A stretch of DNA of 64,000 nt from SAR92 clade bacterium H455 (lineage in GTDB: Bacteria > Pseudomonadota > Gammaproteobacteria > Pseudomonadales > Porticoccaceae): contig CP103416.1 of assembly GCA_024802545.1 (NCBI GenBank), forward strand, positions 1,178,001 through 1,242,000. Direction: 5' to 3'. Positions within the stretch are counted from its first letter, which is position 1, and each line of letters begins with the position of its first letter. A program made the position numbers and the translations under genes. The notes under the pieces are model-generated. The model was not told the origin of the DNA. It searched no databases and saw nothing but the letters and a program-made list of their open reading frames with translations. Below, in pieces: positions 17,762 through 26,212 of this stretch.

Positions 17762-17777
17762 ATTTTAAGCTTAAAAT
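17762..17777. promoter_or_regulatory. Operator C (ATTTTA-AGCT-TAAAAT) between maoC-like gene and flavin enzyme gene
   Basis: A perfect 16-bp palindrome in the 269-base divergent gap, identical to operator B. A weaker palindrome (GCCTAAA at 17831-17837 with TTTAGGC at 17844-17850) lies between it and the flavin-enzyme start. Confidence 0.68.
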
Positions 17778-17888
17778 AAATACAAGATATAGCTTGTTTG
17801 AACCACATAGAATTATAAGCATCAGCAACGGCCTAAAATATAATTTAGGCTTATTGCTGGATTGGTTTTTTGTAGTGGGGGGAAGACT

Positions 17889-18998
17889 ATGTCGGCTAAG
17901 AGCCCGATGTATAACGACAACAAACTCAAGTTGGGGATTTTTTCCGCAAACTGCTCCGGTGGTATGGCGGTAACTAAAGTTGAAGAACGCTGGGAAAATA
18001 CCTGGGAAAATAATCTCGAACTGGTCCGTCAGTGCGACGCCGCCGGAATCGAGTTTATGCTGCCAATTGCCCGCTGGATTGGCTATGGCGGCGATACTGA
18101 CTTCCATGGTGGCGTACTTGAAACTGTCACCTGGGCAGCAGGCCTGCTCGCTCACACGCAGAACATTCAAATCTTTGCCACCGTCCACACCGCGTTTAAC
18201 CATCCTATTGTCTCAGCCAAACAGCTCGCCACTATTGATCACCTCGGCAATGGCCGGGTCGGTCTGAATGTGGTTGCCGGTTGGAATAAGCCTGAATATG
18301 ACGCCTTTGGTGTCGAGCTCTCCGCCGAACATGCCCAGCGCTACGCCTATGCCCAGGAGTGGTTCGACTATGTGCAGAAGCTCTGGGCCGAAGAGAAAGC
18401 ATTCGATTGGAACGGTGAATTCTTTCAGGGCACCGGGGTTTACAGCAACCCGCGGCCAGCGCAAAAACATATCCCGATTCTCAATGCAGCAGCCTCTGAA
18501 GAGGGCCGTAACTTTGCCATGCAAAATGCGGACTTCTTATTTACCCCAGTCTTTACTCTAGAGCAGGCCACGGATGTGGTAGCGGATATCAAGTCAAAAT
18601 CAGCGGCTGTAGGGCGCGATGTTGGCGTGTTTAGTTTCTGCTCAGTAGTCTGTCGTCCAAGCCAAAAAGAAGCTGAAGAGTACCTCGATTATTACGCCAA
18701 TCAGAATGCCGATTGGGAGGCTGTAGACTATTTGATGAAGCTCCAGGGCATGCATGCCCAGTCATTTACACCTGAAGCACTGGCCAGTTTTAGAGATCGC
18801 TTTGCTGCAGGTCACGGCGGCTATCCGCTGGTCGGTACGCCGGATCATATTGCCGATGAATTGGAAAAGTTAAGTCATACAGGGCTAGCAGGATTGACAT
18901 TATCTTTTGTCGATTACGCCAAGGAATTTCCCTATTTCCGCGATGAGGTGATTCCACGTTTAGAACGCAAGGGGCTGCGCTTACCGGTTAGCGAGTAG
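17889..18998 (+). CDS. Luciferase-like (LLM) flavin-dependent monooxygenase, RutA-like
   Basis: A 369-residue TIM-barrel flavin enzyme. Family marks are KLGIFSANCSGG, IEFMLPIARWIGYGGDTDFHG, HTAFNHPIVSAKQLATIDHLGNGRVGLNVVAGW (about 110-142) and NAAASEEGRNFA (FMN phosphate region). These group with RutA/DszA-type two-component monooxygenases, which use reduced FMN and O2 to cleave or oxygenate heterocycles. No flavin reductase gene is visible in the window. ATG 17889 follows a GGGGGGAAG ribosome site; an earlier TTG at 17862 is unlikely. The pairing with RidA recalls RutA/RutC, but the other rut genes are absent. The substrate is unknown; an indole-derived heterocycle would fit the cluster. Confidence 0.85.
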   Translation: MSAKSPMYNDNKLKLGIFSANCSGGMAVTKVEERWENTWENNLELVRQCDAAGIEFMLPIARWIGYGGDTDFHGGVLETVTWAAGLLAHTQNIQIFATVHTAFNHPIVSAKQLATIDHLGNGRVGLNVVAGWNKPEYDAFGVELSAEHAQRYAYAQEWFDYVQKLWAEEKAFDWNGEFFQGTGVYSNPRPAQKHIPILNAAASEEGRNFAMQNADFLFTPVFTLEQATDVVADIKSKSAAVGRDVGVFSFCSVVCRPSQKEAEEYLDYYANQNADWEAVDYLMKLQGMHAQSFTPEALASFRDRFAAGHGGYPLVGTPDHIADELEKLSHTGLAGLTLSFVDYAKEFPYFRDEVIPRLERKGLRLPVSE

Positions 18999-19006
18999 GC
19001 GCTTGA

Positions 19007-19031
19007 TCAAATAATATAAGCAGTTATTTGA
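19007..19031. promoter_or_regulatory. Palindrome upstream of TonB receptor gene
   Basis: TCAAATAA (19007-19014) and TTATTTGA (19024-19031) are perfectly complementary with a 9-base loop, 42 bases before the receptor ATG. It may be a regulator site; it is too A/T-rich for an efficient terminator. Confidence 0.35.
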
Positions 19032-19072
19032 ATAATTAAAAAAATTACACATAACAGTCGAGGGGAATAACT

Positions 19073-21490
19073 ATGAAAAAAACACCGTTAATTACATTTG
19101 CACTTTTAGGCTTAGCCCTAGCAGTGCAGCAGGCTACTGCAGCCAGTATTTTAGAAGAAGTGTTAGTCACTGCCCAGAAGCGTGAGCAGAGCTTACAGGA
19201 CGTGCCAATTGCCATAACCGCCTTTACTGGCGCGCAGATGAGTGCCTTGGGTATTACCAAGAGTGTTGACATCGCCGCCTTTAGCCCAGGTGTCCATATC
19301 AGTGGCAACCTTGCAGGTCAAAACACACAGTTTTCTATTCGTGGTGTTACGCAAAATGATTTCAATGACATTATTGAAGCCCCTAACGCCGTCTATCTAG
19401 ATGAAGGCTATCTAGCCGTTGCCCAGGCACAGACCTTTGCTGTGTTTGATATCGATCGCGTTGAAATACTTAAAGGTCCCCAGGGCACATTGTTTGGCCG
19501 CAACGCTACCGGTGGTTTGGTGCACTATTTATCCAATAAGCCCAACTTCGATGATAACAACGGTTATGTTGATGTCGGTATGGGTCGTTACGATACCGAC
19601 GCCAATGCCAACCGCACTACAGTGGAAGCGGCATACGGTGCTGTACTCAGCGACAAAGTCGCGGCCCGCGCTGCCTTTCGTTACAACAAGCAAGATGGCT
19701 ATTTAAAAAATCTCTATCCCGAGGGAGCCTTTACCGCTGCTCCAGGTGGGACCTCTCCAGGAGAAGGTGCAGGTGCTGATCTAGGTGATGATGACACCTT
19801 TGCTGGTCGTCTTGCTTTCGCTTTCCAGCCCTCTGATGATACCCGTATCGATGTCTCCATGAACTATGCAACCTCTGAGGTAGGCACAGGCCCTTACCAG
19901 TCTAAGTCAACCATAGGTATTGTCGAAAACGGCGAACTGATCAATGTGATTGATACCCCGGCGGATGAAACACGGCTGACCATAGACACCGCTGGTGGTG
20001 ATGGCGGTGCCGATCTGATCGATGGTGATGGCTTTTTACCAGGCGGCGGTTATGGTTTTGATGCACGTCTGGCACCTGGCGGCGATTTCTTCGGTTATCT
20101 AGATCCCGATGGCGATGATTTTACCTTCTCAAGTGACTTTGCCTTCGCCGATCAGGGTTCGACTGATACAAAAGGTATTAATGTCCGGGTTGAGCGAGAC
20201 CTAGGCAACGGCACTGTATTTACCTCGGTGACCGATTATAAAGACTACGAAAAACTGCTGTTTATCGATGTAGATTCTGGGCCGGGTAACCAGTTGGCTA
20301 ACTATGCTGGAGTGGACGCAACCAGTGTGACTCAGGAATTTAGACTCAATGGTGAAACTGATGATATGCGCTGGGTCACGGGTTTCTTCTACCTGAATAT
20401 TGATAACCAATCTGATAATGGCCTTAAAGCACCAGCCAATAGTCTTATTGGTCCTCTCGATATTGGTGTGGTCGCGGACCTACAGACTGACTCTTACAGC
20501 CTGTTTGGACAGCTGGATTACGATATCAGCGATACTCTGAGCGCCACTTTCGGCATGCGTGTAATTCGTGAAGAGAAAGACTTTGATGTGGGCATAGGGT
20601 TTTTCCCATCGTTGAGTAACCATACGGTCAACCAGGGTGAGTTTATTCCCAATGCAGTGGGTGCCGGATCGCCTTACTTTTATGACAACAGTACTTCAGA
20701 CACTCTCTGGGCGGCAAAAGCACAGTTAGATTGGCGTCCAAGTGACGACCTACTGCTCTATGCCGGTGTCAATCGCGGTGTTAAAGCGGGCAGTTTTAAT
20801 GCGCCATTATTAGGTTCTTATCTGGGCTCTGGCGGCGATGCTGCAATTGACTATGGCGAAGAGATTTTGCTCGCCTATGAAGGTGGTTTCAAAATGAGTC
20901 TGACGGAGAACACCCGCCTGAACGGTTCGGTTTTTTACTATGACTACTCGGATTATCAGGCCTTCTTGTTTGTTGGTGTTGGCGGTGTAGTGATCAACGC
21001 TGATGCAGACAACATAGGTATGGAGCTGGAACTGCAGAGCTCACCGACTGACGGCTTGGATGTCATTCTCAGCATGTCTTACTTTGACGCCACGGTAAAA
21101 GATATCCCGCTGCGCAGTGGTTCACCATTGCCACCTCGTGATGTGGATCCAACCTATGCGCCAGAATTGCAGATGACCGGTTTGCTGCGCTATGAGTGGC
21201 CCATATCTTCAGGCAGTCTGGCGATTCAGGGTGATATTAGTTACTCAGACGAGTACTACTACAACCTGAGAAACTTCGATGCGGATAAATTTGATAGCTA
21301 TGTCATGCTCAACTCGCAACTGAGCTGGATGAGCACTGACGGTCTTTGGCAGGCAACACTGGCCGTGCGCAATCTGACTGATGAGCGCGCTGGTGTTCAG
21401 GGCTTCGATTTGGCCACTCTCTGTGGTTGTAATGAGGTCTCGTATCGCGATCCACGCTCCTTTAACATTGGTATCCGTCGCGACTTCTAA
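19073..21490 (+). CDS. TonB-dependent outer-membrane receptor
   Basis: An 805-residue receptor. A signal peptide (about 1-23, ending QQATA) is followed by the plug: ILEEVLVTAQKREQSLQDVPIA, then DIDRVEILKGPQGTLFGRNATGGLVHY (about 126-152). The beta-barrel ends in IGIRRDF with terminal Phe. It imports a substrate across the outer membrane using TonB. The type is the broad CirA/IroN-like group used by marine gammaproteobacteria for organic substrates as well as siderophores. Its place between the flavin monooxygenase and GMC dehydrogenase genes suggests it imports the island's substrate, not iron. A strong terminator follows. Confidence 0.93.
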   Translation: MKKTPLITFALLGLALAVQQATAASILEEVLVTAQKREQSLQDVPIAITAFTGAQMSALGITKSVDIAAFSPGVHISGNLAGQNTQFSIRGVTQNDFNDIIEAPNAVYLDEGYLAVAQAQTFAVFDIDRVEILKGPQGTLFGRNATGGLVHYLSNKPNFDDNNGYVDVGMGRYDTDANANRTTVEAAYGAVLSDKVAARAAFRYNKQDGYLKNLYPEGAFTAAPGGTSPGEGAGADLGDDDTFAGRLAFAFQPSDDTRIDVSMNYATSEVGTGPYQSKSTIGIVENGELINVIDTPADETRLTIDTAGGDGGADLIDGDGFLPGGGYGFDARLAPGGDFFGYLDPDGDDFTFSSDFAFADQGSTDTKGINVRVERDLGNGTVFTSVTDYKDYEKLLFIDVDSGPGNQLANYAGVDATSVTQEFRLNGETDDMRWVTGFFYLNIDNQSDNGLKAPANSLIGPLDIGVVADLQTDSYSLFGQLDYDISDTLSATFGMRVIREEKDFDVGIGFFPSLSNHTVNQGEFIPNAVGAGSPYFYDNSTSDTLWAAKAQLDWRPSDDLLLYAGVNRGVKAGSFNAPLLGSYLGSGGDAAIDYGEEILLAYEGGFKMSLTENTRLNGSVFYYDYSDYQAFLFVGVGGVVINADADNIGMELELQSSPTDGLDVILSMSYFDATVKDIPLRSGSPLPPRDVDPTYAPELQMTGLLRYEWPISSGSLAIQGDISYSDEYYYNLRNFDADKFDSYVMLNSQLSWMSTDGLWQATLAVRNLTDERAGVQGFDLATLCGCNEVSYRDPRSFNIGIRRDF

Positions 21491-21520
21491 ATTGAGTTAG
21501 AAGATGATGTGACCTGAATG

Positions 21521-21550
21521 GGGGCGCGCGAGTAATCGCGCGCCCTTTAT
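21521..21550 (+). terminator. Terminator after TonB receptor
   Basis: GGGCGCGCGA (21522-21531), loop GTAA, TCGCGCGCCC (21536-21545), then TTTATT. It is a perfect 10-bp GC-rich stem 30 bases after the stop. Confidence 0.88.
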
Positions 21551-21553
21551 TCG

Positions 21554-21586
21554 TAGATCCAGATTAGATCCAGATTAGATTTAGGT
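21554..21586. repeat. Short 11-bp tandem repeat
   Basis: TAGATCCAGAT occurs at 21554-21564 and 21565-21575, with a degenerate third copy to 21586. It lies between the terminator and the GMC operon. Function is unknown. Confidence 0.6.
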
Positions 21587-21636
21587 TTGGATTTAAGAGT
21601 AATACGTTAAAGAGCACTACGTTAAGAGCTAATATC

Positions 21637-22233
21637 ATGAACACAGATAATAAAGTTCAAGCCACAAGACGCAGCTTTTTAAAGACTAGCGCCATGGTAA
21701 TGACCTATATGGTCGCTGGTAAGGCCGTGATGCTGACACCTGCAGCAGCCCATGCTGCGCAGATGCCGATGAAGATTTTATCGGCATTGGAAGTGAGCAC
21801 CTTAGAAACCCTTTGTGAGGCCATAGTGCCAGGTTCACGAAGCGCAGGCATCGCCGCCTTTGTCGACTACCAGCTGGCAGAAAAGCCCCGTGACGCTCTA
21901 TTGATGGGCCGCTATTTAGGGCTCGAGCCGCCTTTTTCTCCCTTTTATCAACAGGGCCTAGCTGCCGCCCATCAGGCTGCACTCAAGCAGTTTGATCGCC
22001 CCTGGTCGCAGTTGAACGAGAGTCAAAGCAAGAGTTTGGTTGACCAGATGTTCACCGATGCCATTCCCAATTGGTCTGCAGCGCCGGCCTCATTTCTCTT
22101 TTTTGTCTGGCGTGCCGATGCCTGTGATGTGGTTTACGGAACCCAATCGGGTTCAGAAGCTATAGGTATGCCCTATATGGCGCATATTGCCCCCAGTGAT
22201 AAATGGCTGTCAGCCAAGGAGCGGCAAAAGTAA
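21637..22233 (+). CDS. Gluconate 2-dehydrogenase subunit 3-like protein (Tat-exported small subunit)
   Basis: A 198-residue protein with a twin-arginine signal (TRRSFLKTSA, residues 10-19, then a hydrophobic stretch ending AAAHA). The mature part has SALEVSTLETLCEAIVPGS, typical of the gluconate 2-dehydrogenase subunit 3 family. These small subunits escort a flavin GMC subunit through the Tat system to the periplasm. The next gene, overlapping by one base, is that GMC subunit, which has no signal of its own. That fits hitch-hiking export. No cytochrome c subunit follows, so the electron acceptor must be encoded elsewhere. Confidence 0.88.
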   Translation: MNTDNKVQATRRSFLKTSAMVMTYMVAGKAVMLTPAAAHAAQMPMKILSALEVSTLETLCEAIVPGSRSAGIAAFVDYQLAEKPRDALLMGRYLGLEPPFSPFYQQGLAAAHQAALKQFDRPWSQLNESQSKSLVDQMFTDAIPNWSAAPASFLFFVWRADACDVVYGTQSGSEAIGMPYMAHIAPSDKWLSAKERQK

Positions 22234-23798
22234 TGGAATCAATTTCACTAGAAGACAAATTTGATGTGCTAATTGTGGGTTCTGGCGCAGCCGGCAGCTT
22301 GATCGCCGCAAGGGCGGTGCAAGCCGGCAAAACCGTGCTGATTCTCGAAGCCGGACCGGAGCGCAAGTTAAGCGATCTCGAGAGTTCACAGATCTCGGCG
22401 CGTAAATTAAAGTGGGGCGGGGCAGATGTTGAGGAGTCCGGCAATCACAAGATTGGCAACAGTTTTAACAGTGGCTATGGAACCGGCGGCAGTGCACTGC
22501 ACCATTACGCCGTGTGGCTAAGGCTGCATGAGAATGATTTTAATCTAGCATCCGAGCACGGTGTCGGTTTGGACTGGCCGATCAACTATAAAGATCTGAT
22601 GCCCTACTACGATCGCATTCAGGCCGAGGCCGGTATCAGCGGCGACGCAGAGGCGGAGAAATGGCGTCCCGAGGGCGACGCTTATCCAATGCCTGCACTG
22701 CCGGTTTTTGCTCAGGGTCAGGTGATTAAAAAAGGCTTTAATAAACTGGGTATGGCGGTATCGCCGCTGCCTCTGGCAATAAATAGTCAGCCATACAAAG
22801 GTCGCAGCTCATGTCTCTACGACGGTTGGTGTGATGCCGGCTGTCCCATTGGCGCATTGGCCAATCCCCTGGTGACCTATTTGCCCCAAGCCGTTGCTGG
22901 AGGTGCGAGCATTCGCCACAACAGCACAGTCAGTCGCGTGCTCCATGACGCTTCGGGCAGAAAAGCTACAGGAGTAGAATATTTTGATGCCGAGGGTGCT
23001 GTACATCAGGTATTGGCCGAGCAAGTGGTGCTCAGTGCCTTTGCGGTGCAGAACGCGCGGATTCTTTTAAATTCTAAGAGTGCTAAACACCCAGCGGGCA
23101 TGGCTAATAGCAGTGATAAGGTGGGCCGCTACCTAATGACCCATCCGGCACAGCTCGTGCTAGGCCTATTTGATCAACAGACCGACTGTCATCTGGGTGC
23201 CACCGGCGGCCAGCTGCTGTGTCAGGATGACTATGCCAACAAAGACAAGGGTGACGCCTTTGGCTCCTATCAGTGGCTGATTGCCAATGCCACCAAACCC
23301 AATGACCTGCTGGGTATAGCCTCCGGCAGAGCAGATATTTATGGCGCTGCGCTGGATCCGTTTATGCTTAAAGCGGCGAAGCATTTTGGGCAGATGAATT
23401 TTGTCGGCGAAGATACGCCTCTGGCGGACAATCGCATTACCCTGAGTGAGCGCAAAGATCAGTTTGGGTTGCCCCTAGCGGCAACCCATCACAGCATCAA
23501 CGACCGCACTCGAGCGCTGGTGACCGAGGGCGTTAAGAAGGGCGTTGAGGTGTTTAAAGCCGCTGGTGCCACCGAAACCTGGACTGGTCCCACTGTGGCT
23601 ATGCATCTAATGGGCGGCACGGTGATGGGTACTGATGCCAAAGAGTCAGTCTGTGATCAGTATGGACGCTGCCACGATATGGATAATCTGTATATTGCTG
23701 GCCCCGGAGTATTTCCCTCCAGTGGCGCGGTGAATCCAACCTTTACCGTGCACGCGTTGGCCCTGCGCACGGTGGAGAAAATGTTAGCCGCATCTTAG
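22233..23798 (+). CDS. GMC-family FAD oxidoreductase (periplasmic alcohol dehydrogenase-like)
   Basis: A 521-residue protein. The FAD-binding motif VLIVGSGAAGSLIAARA (about residues 10-26) is followed by GYGTGGSALHHYAVWLRL, and the C-terminal NPTFTVHALALR carries the active-site His region; HLMGGTVMG precedes it. A cysteine-containing segment SCLYDGWCDAGCPIGA (about 193-208) is shared with the gluconate/2-keto-gluconate dehydrogenase branch. I take ATG 22233, overlapping the small-subunit stop (TAATG); an in-frame ATG at 22203 lies inside that gene. It should oxidise an alcohol, probably of the imported substrate, in the periplasm. Confidence 0.88.
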   Translation: MESISLEDKFDVLIVGSGAAGSLIAARAVQAGKTVLILEAGPERKLSDLESSQISARKLKWGGADVEESGNHKIGNSFNSGYGTGGSALHHYAVWLRLHENDFNLASEHGVGLDWPINYKDLMPYYDRIQAEAGISGDAEAEKWRPEGDAYPMPALPVFAQGQVIKKGFNKLGMAVSPLPLAINSQPYKGRSSCLYDGWCDAGCPIGALANPLVTYLPQAVAGGASIRHNSTVSRVLHDASGRKATGVEYFDAEGAVHQVLAEQVVLSAFAVQNARILLNSKSAKHPAGMANSSDKVGRYLMTHPAQLVLGLFDQQTDCHLGATGGQLLCQDDYANKDKGDAFGSYQWLIANATKPNDLLGIASGRADIYGAALDPFMLKAAKHFGQMNFVGEDTPLADNRITLSERKDQFGLPLAATHHSINDRTRALVTEGVKKGVEVFKAAGATETWTGPTVAMHLMGGTVMGTDAKESVCDQYGRCHDMDNLYIAGPGVFPSSGAVNPTFTVHALALRTVEKMLAAS

Positions 23799-23805
23799 CG
23801 GCTAA
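23784..23805 (+). terminator. Terminator overlapping GMC stop codon
   Basis: TTAGCCGC (23784-23791) and GCGGCTAA (23798-23805) pair with a 6-base loop that includes part of the stop codon. GTATTTTT follows. It separates the convergent GMC and MaoC-like genes. Confidence 0.75.
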
Positions 23806-23818
23806 GTATTTTTCCGGT

Positions 23819-24334
23819 TTATATTCCCGATTCTGTTCCCATTTCCAGTGCGGGGCTAAGCTCTGCAAGAATATCAATTTCAAAACTAAAAACGCGTTCG
23901 TTGTTTTGATTGAAACCTTCGTTGCGGCTGCGAATAATGCCCCACTTGTCGCGCACTCTGCGGTCGAGTTTTTCGCAGATTTCGTAGGTGAAGGTAATCG
24001 TATGCCCTGGGCGCACCGGCTTAAACCACTGCATTTCCCTTACACTGACCCCGGCACCATTGCGTCGTCCATCCTGAACACCGGTGGCAAAACGCTCCAT
24101 ATAGGCGACCATCAACTTCATCCAGATCGCCGCAAGATGCAATTCTGCAGCAACCAGCCCGCGGTGCTCAGTGTCGAATGCCGCTTCAGGTGAAGTGTGA
24201 AACGCTTCCGGTGAATATTTTTTACCAAATTCAATAATCTCTTTTTCGGTAAAACTGTGAGAGCCAAAGACATGGAACTCACCGACGGGAATATCTTCAA
24301 ACCAGCGGCTGCGAATAAACTCTGGATTTTTCAT
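23819..24334 (-). CDS. MaoC-like hot-dog protein lacking the usual catalytic Asp
   Basis: A 171-residue hot-dog fold protein. The position matching the hydratase-2 Asp-x4-His motif reads KKYSPEAFHTSPE: the His is kept but the Asp is Ser. WFKPVRPGHTITFTYEI is normal. It is the last gene of the minus-strand operon and starts at the stop of the next MaoC-like gene (TGATG), so the two are coupled. The likely arrangement is a heteromer in which this subunit is structural and the upstream one catalytic, as in other split MaoC hydratases. That is inference. Confidence 0.8.
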   Translation of the reverse strand: MKNPEFIRSRWFEDIPVGEFHVFGSHSFTEKEIIEFGKKYSPEAFHTSPEAAFDTEHRGLVAAELHLAAIWMKLMVAYMERFATGVQDGRRNGAGVSVREMQWFKPVRPGHTITFTYEICEKLDRRVRDKWGIIRSRNEGFNQNNERVFSFEIDILAELSPALEMGTESGI

Positions 24335-24789
24335 CAGCCTGTGCTCCCGTTCGATTCAGCAGTTGATTGAGAGCCTATGCGCAATGTCATACTCAAAACA
24401 AGGGCGACTTTCCGATGCTGGTTTTTAACCCGAATATCACAGACCAATAACCCAGCGTCTTTTTTGCAGTCGGCAATTACCACTGTGGCACAGAGGCTGT
24501 CTCCAGCAAACACCGGAATTTTCCACTGCAGACTGGGAATAGTTTGAATACCTAGAATAGCAACACTATGTTTTCTAAAGGTGTCGGATACCAGTCGGGA
24601 CATCAGCGCAGCAACCTGCCAACCACTGGCACAGAGGCCGCCAAATATAGACGCCTCAGCGGCTGCGGTTTCCAGATGATAGGGCTGCGGGTCGAACTCC
24701 GCGGCAAACTCAAGAATATCGCCTTTGCTTAGGGTAATGGTGTCGGTTTCAAATTCCTGACCCACTTCTAGAATCTGCCTCTTGTGCAT
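24334..24789 (-). CDS. MaoC-like hot-dog hydratase
   Basis: A 151-residue protein with the intact catalytic pair in AAEFDPQPYHLETAAAE and an SGWQVAALMSRL helix. I start it at ATG 24789 (MHKRQILEVGQEFE), preceded by GAGAGA. A longer frame from 24849 would add 20 atypical residues. It is coupled to the downstream Asp-less paralogue. It presumably hydrates an enoyl-CoA intermediate of the island's pathway. Confidence 0.85.
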   Translation of the reverse strand: MHKRQILEVGQEFETDTITLSKGDILEFAAEFDPQPYHLETAAAEASIFGGLCASGWQVAALMSRLVSDTFRKHSVAILGIQTIPSLQWKIPVFAGDSLCATVVIADCKKDAGLLVCDIRVKNQHRKVALVLSMTLRIGSQSTAESNGSTG

Positions 24790-24874
24790 ACTGTCTCTCA
24801 GCGCTGTTTTATGGCGCGGACTATATGATGCGAATAACCCTATGGTCAAGGGTGCAGGGCGTTCAAGGGTAAAG

Positions 24875-24911
24875 AGTGCCGCCCCTAGTCGATTGATCTG
24901 GGTGCGGCACT
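24875..24911. terminator. Hairpin inside the minus-strand operon
   Basis: AGTGCCGC (24875-24882) and GCGGCACT (24904-24911) are perfectly complementary, with extra pairing next to the loop. On the minus strand it lies between acyl-CoA dehydrogenase and the MaoC pair, with only a short T-run. It could attenuate, terminate or protect mRNA. Confidence 0.6.
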
Positions 24912-24971
24912 TTATTAAAAGAAAGGAGGATATGATTGCCTGGCTTCAGTGAGTCAGATCAGCTGAATGGA

Positions 24972-26153
24972 TTAACCACGCCCACTAAAATTCGCCAGCG
25001 CCTGTCGTGCGATAATCACCTGCTGCACTTCCGATGCGCCTTCATAGATCCGCAGAGCCCGAACATCGCGATACAGTGACTCAATAATATGCCCGCGAGT
25101 AACACCTTTACCGCCGTGTAATTGCACAGCGGCATCTACCACCAGTTGCGCCGATTCCGTGGCATGGAGTTTCGCCATAGCGGCTTCACGAGTCACTCGA
25201 TCTGCAACACAGTCTTTGGTCCACGCTGAGCGATAAACCAGTAGCGCACTGCTATCGATGGCCAGCGCCATATCCGAAAGTTTGCCCTGAACCAGCTGCA
25301 AATCAGCGAGCACGCCACCAAACAATTTGCGCTGGGATACATAACTCAAGGTCTCATCCATTGCTCGACGGGCCATGCCCAGAGCAGCAGCTGCGACTGT
25401 GGTGCGGAACACATCCAGGGTAGCCATAGCTATACCAAAACCGCGTCCGGCTTCGCCAACTAAATTTTCATGAGGAATTAAGCAGTTTTCAAAACGCAGT
25501 GTGCCCAGAGGGTGGGGCGCAACCAGATCAATTCGTTCGGGCACTGAGAATCCCACGGTGTCGGCGTCGACAATAAAACAGCTGATACCTTTGGCCCCCG
25601 GCGCTTCCCCGGTACGGGCAAAGACGGTGTAAAAGTTAGCAATACCGGCATTGGAGATCCAGGTCTTCTCGCCATTGAGAATATAACCGGCGTCGGTTTT
25701 TACCGCATTGGTGCTCATGGCGGCGACATCACTGCCGGCCTCGGCTTCAGATAGGGCAAAGGCGGCCATGGATTTACCCGAGACGACTTTGTTGAGGTAG
25801 CGAGTCTGCTGATCGGCATTACCAAACAGTGAGATTGGACCGCTGCCGAGACCCTGCATAGCGAAGGCGAAATCGGCTAGGGCATGGTGCTCACCGAGTA
25901 CGTCGCGAATAATACTGAGGCTGCGCACATCCAGTTTTTTAAGGGCGCCGCCGCCACTGGCGGGTACTGCGTAACCGGTAATGCCAGCCTTAGCCATGCC
26001 GCGCATCAGGTCAATACAGGTCTGATCCAGTGCCTCGTGTTCATTGGCCACTAGGGCAGGGATATTGTCTGTCGCCCAAGTCTGAACTTTTTCCGCCAGT
26101 TCACGGTGTTGTGGTTCGAAAAACGGCCAGTTAAGAAAGGTCTTATCGGTCAC
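24972..26153 (-). CDS. Acyl-CoA dehydrogenase
   Basis: A 393-residue flavoprotein with the standard three-domain fold: [16 protein letters not shown] and [15 protein letters not shown] (FAD/substrate, about 130-175), [22 protein letters not shown], and [19 protein letters not shown] with the catalytic Glu near the C-terminus. It introduces a 2,3-double bond into a CoA ester and reduces ETF. Substrate preference is not readable. It is part of the operon led by the monooxygenase/OYE fusion, so a cyclic or dicarboxylic acyl-CoA is likely. The gap to the next upstream gene is 59 bases. Confidence 0.92.
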   Translation of the reverse strand: MTDKTFLNWPFFEPQHRELAEKVQTWATDNIPALVANEHEALDQTCIDLMRGMAKAGITGYAVPASGGGALKKLDVRSLSIIRDVLGEHHALADFAFAMQGLGSGPISLFGNADQQTRYLNKVVSGKSMAAFALSEAEAGSDVAAMSTNAVKTDAGYILNGEKTWISNAGIANFYTVFARTGEAPGAKGISCFIVDADTVGFSVPERIDLVAPHPLGTLRFENCLIPHENLVGEAGRGFGIAMATLDVFRTTVAAAALGMARRAMDETLSYVSQRKLFGGVLADLQLVQGKLSDMALAIDSSALLVYRSAWTKDCVADRVTREAAMAKLHATESAQLVVDAAVQLHGGKGVTRGHIIESLYRDVRALRIYEGASEVQQVIIARQALANFSGRG

Positions 26154-26212
26154 AGCTTGTCCTCTTAAATAATGTTTTAGGGTATTTATAAAGCGCGTTT
26201 TTAGTCGCCTCT

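Noticed and set aside
16758-18998. RidA plus RutA-like genes considered as a pyrimidine-degrading rut operon
   Set aside because: rutB, D, E, F and G are absent and the flanking genes are CoA-dependent aromatic enzymes.
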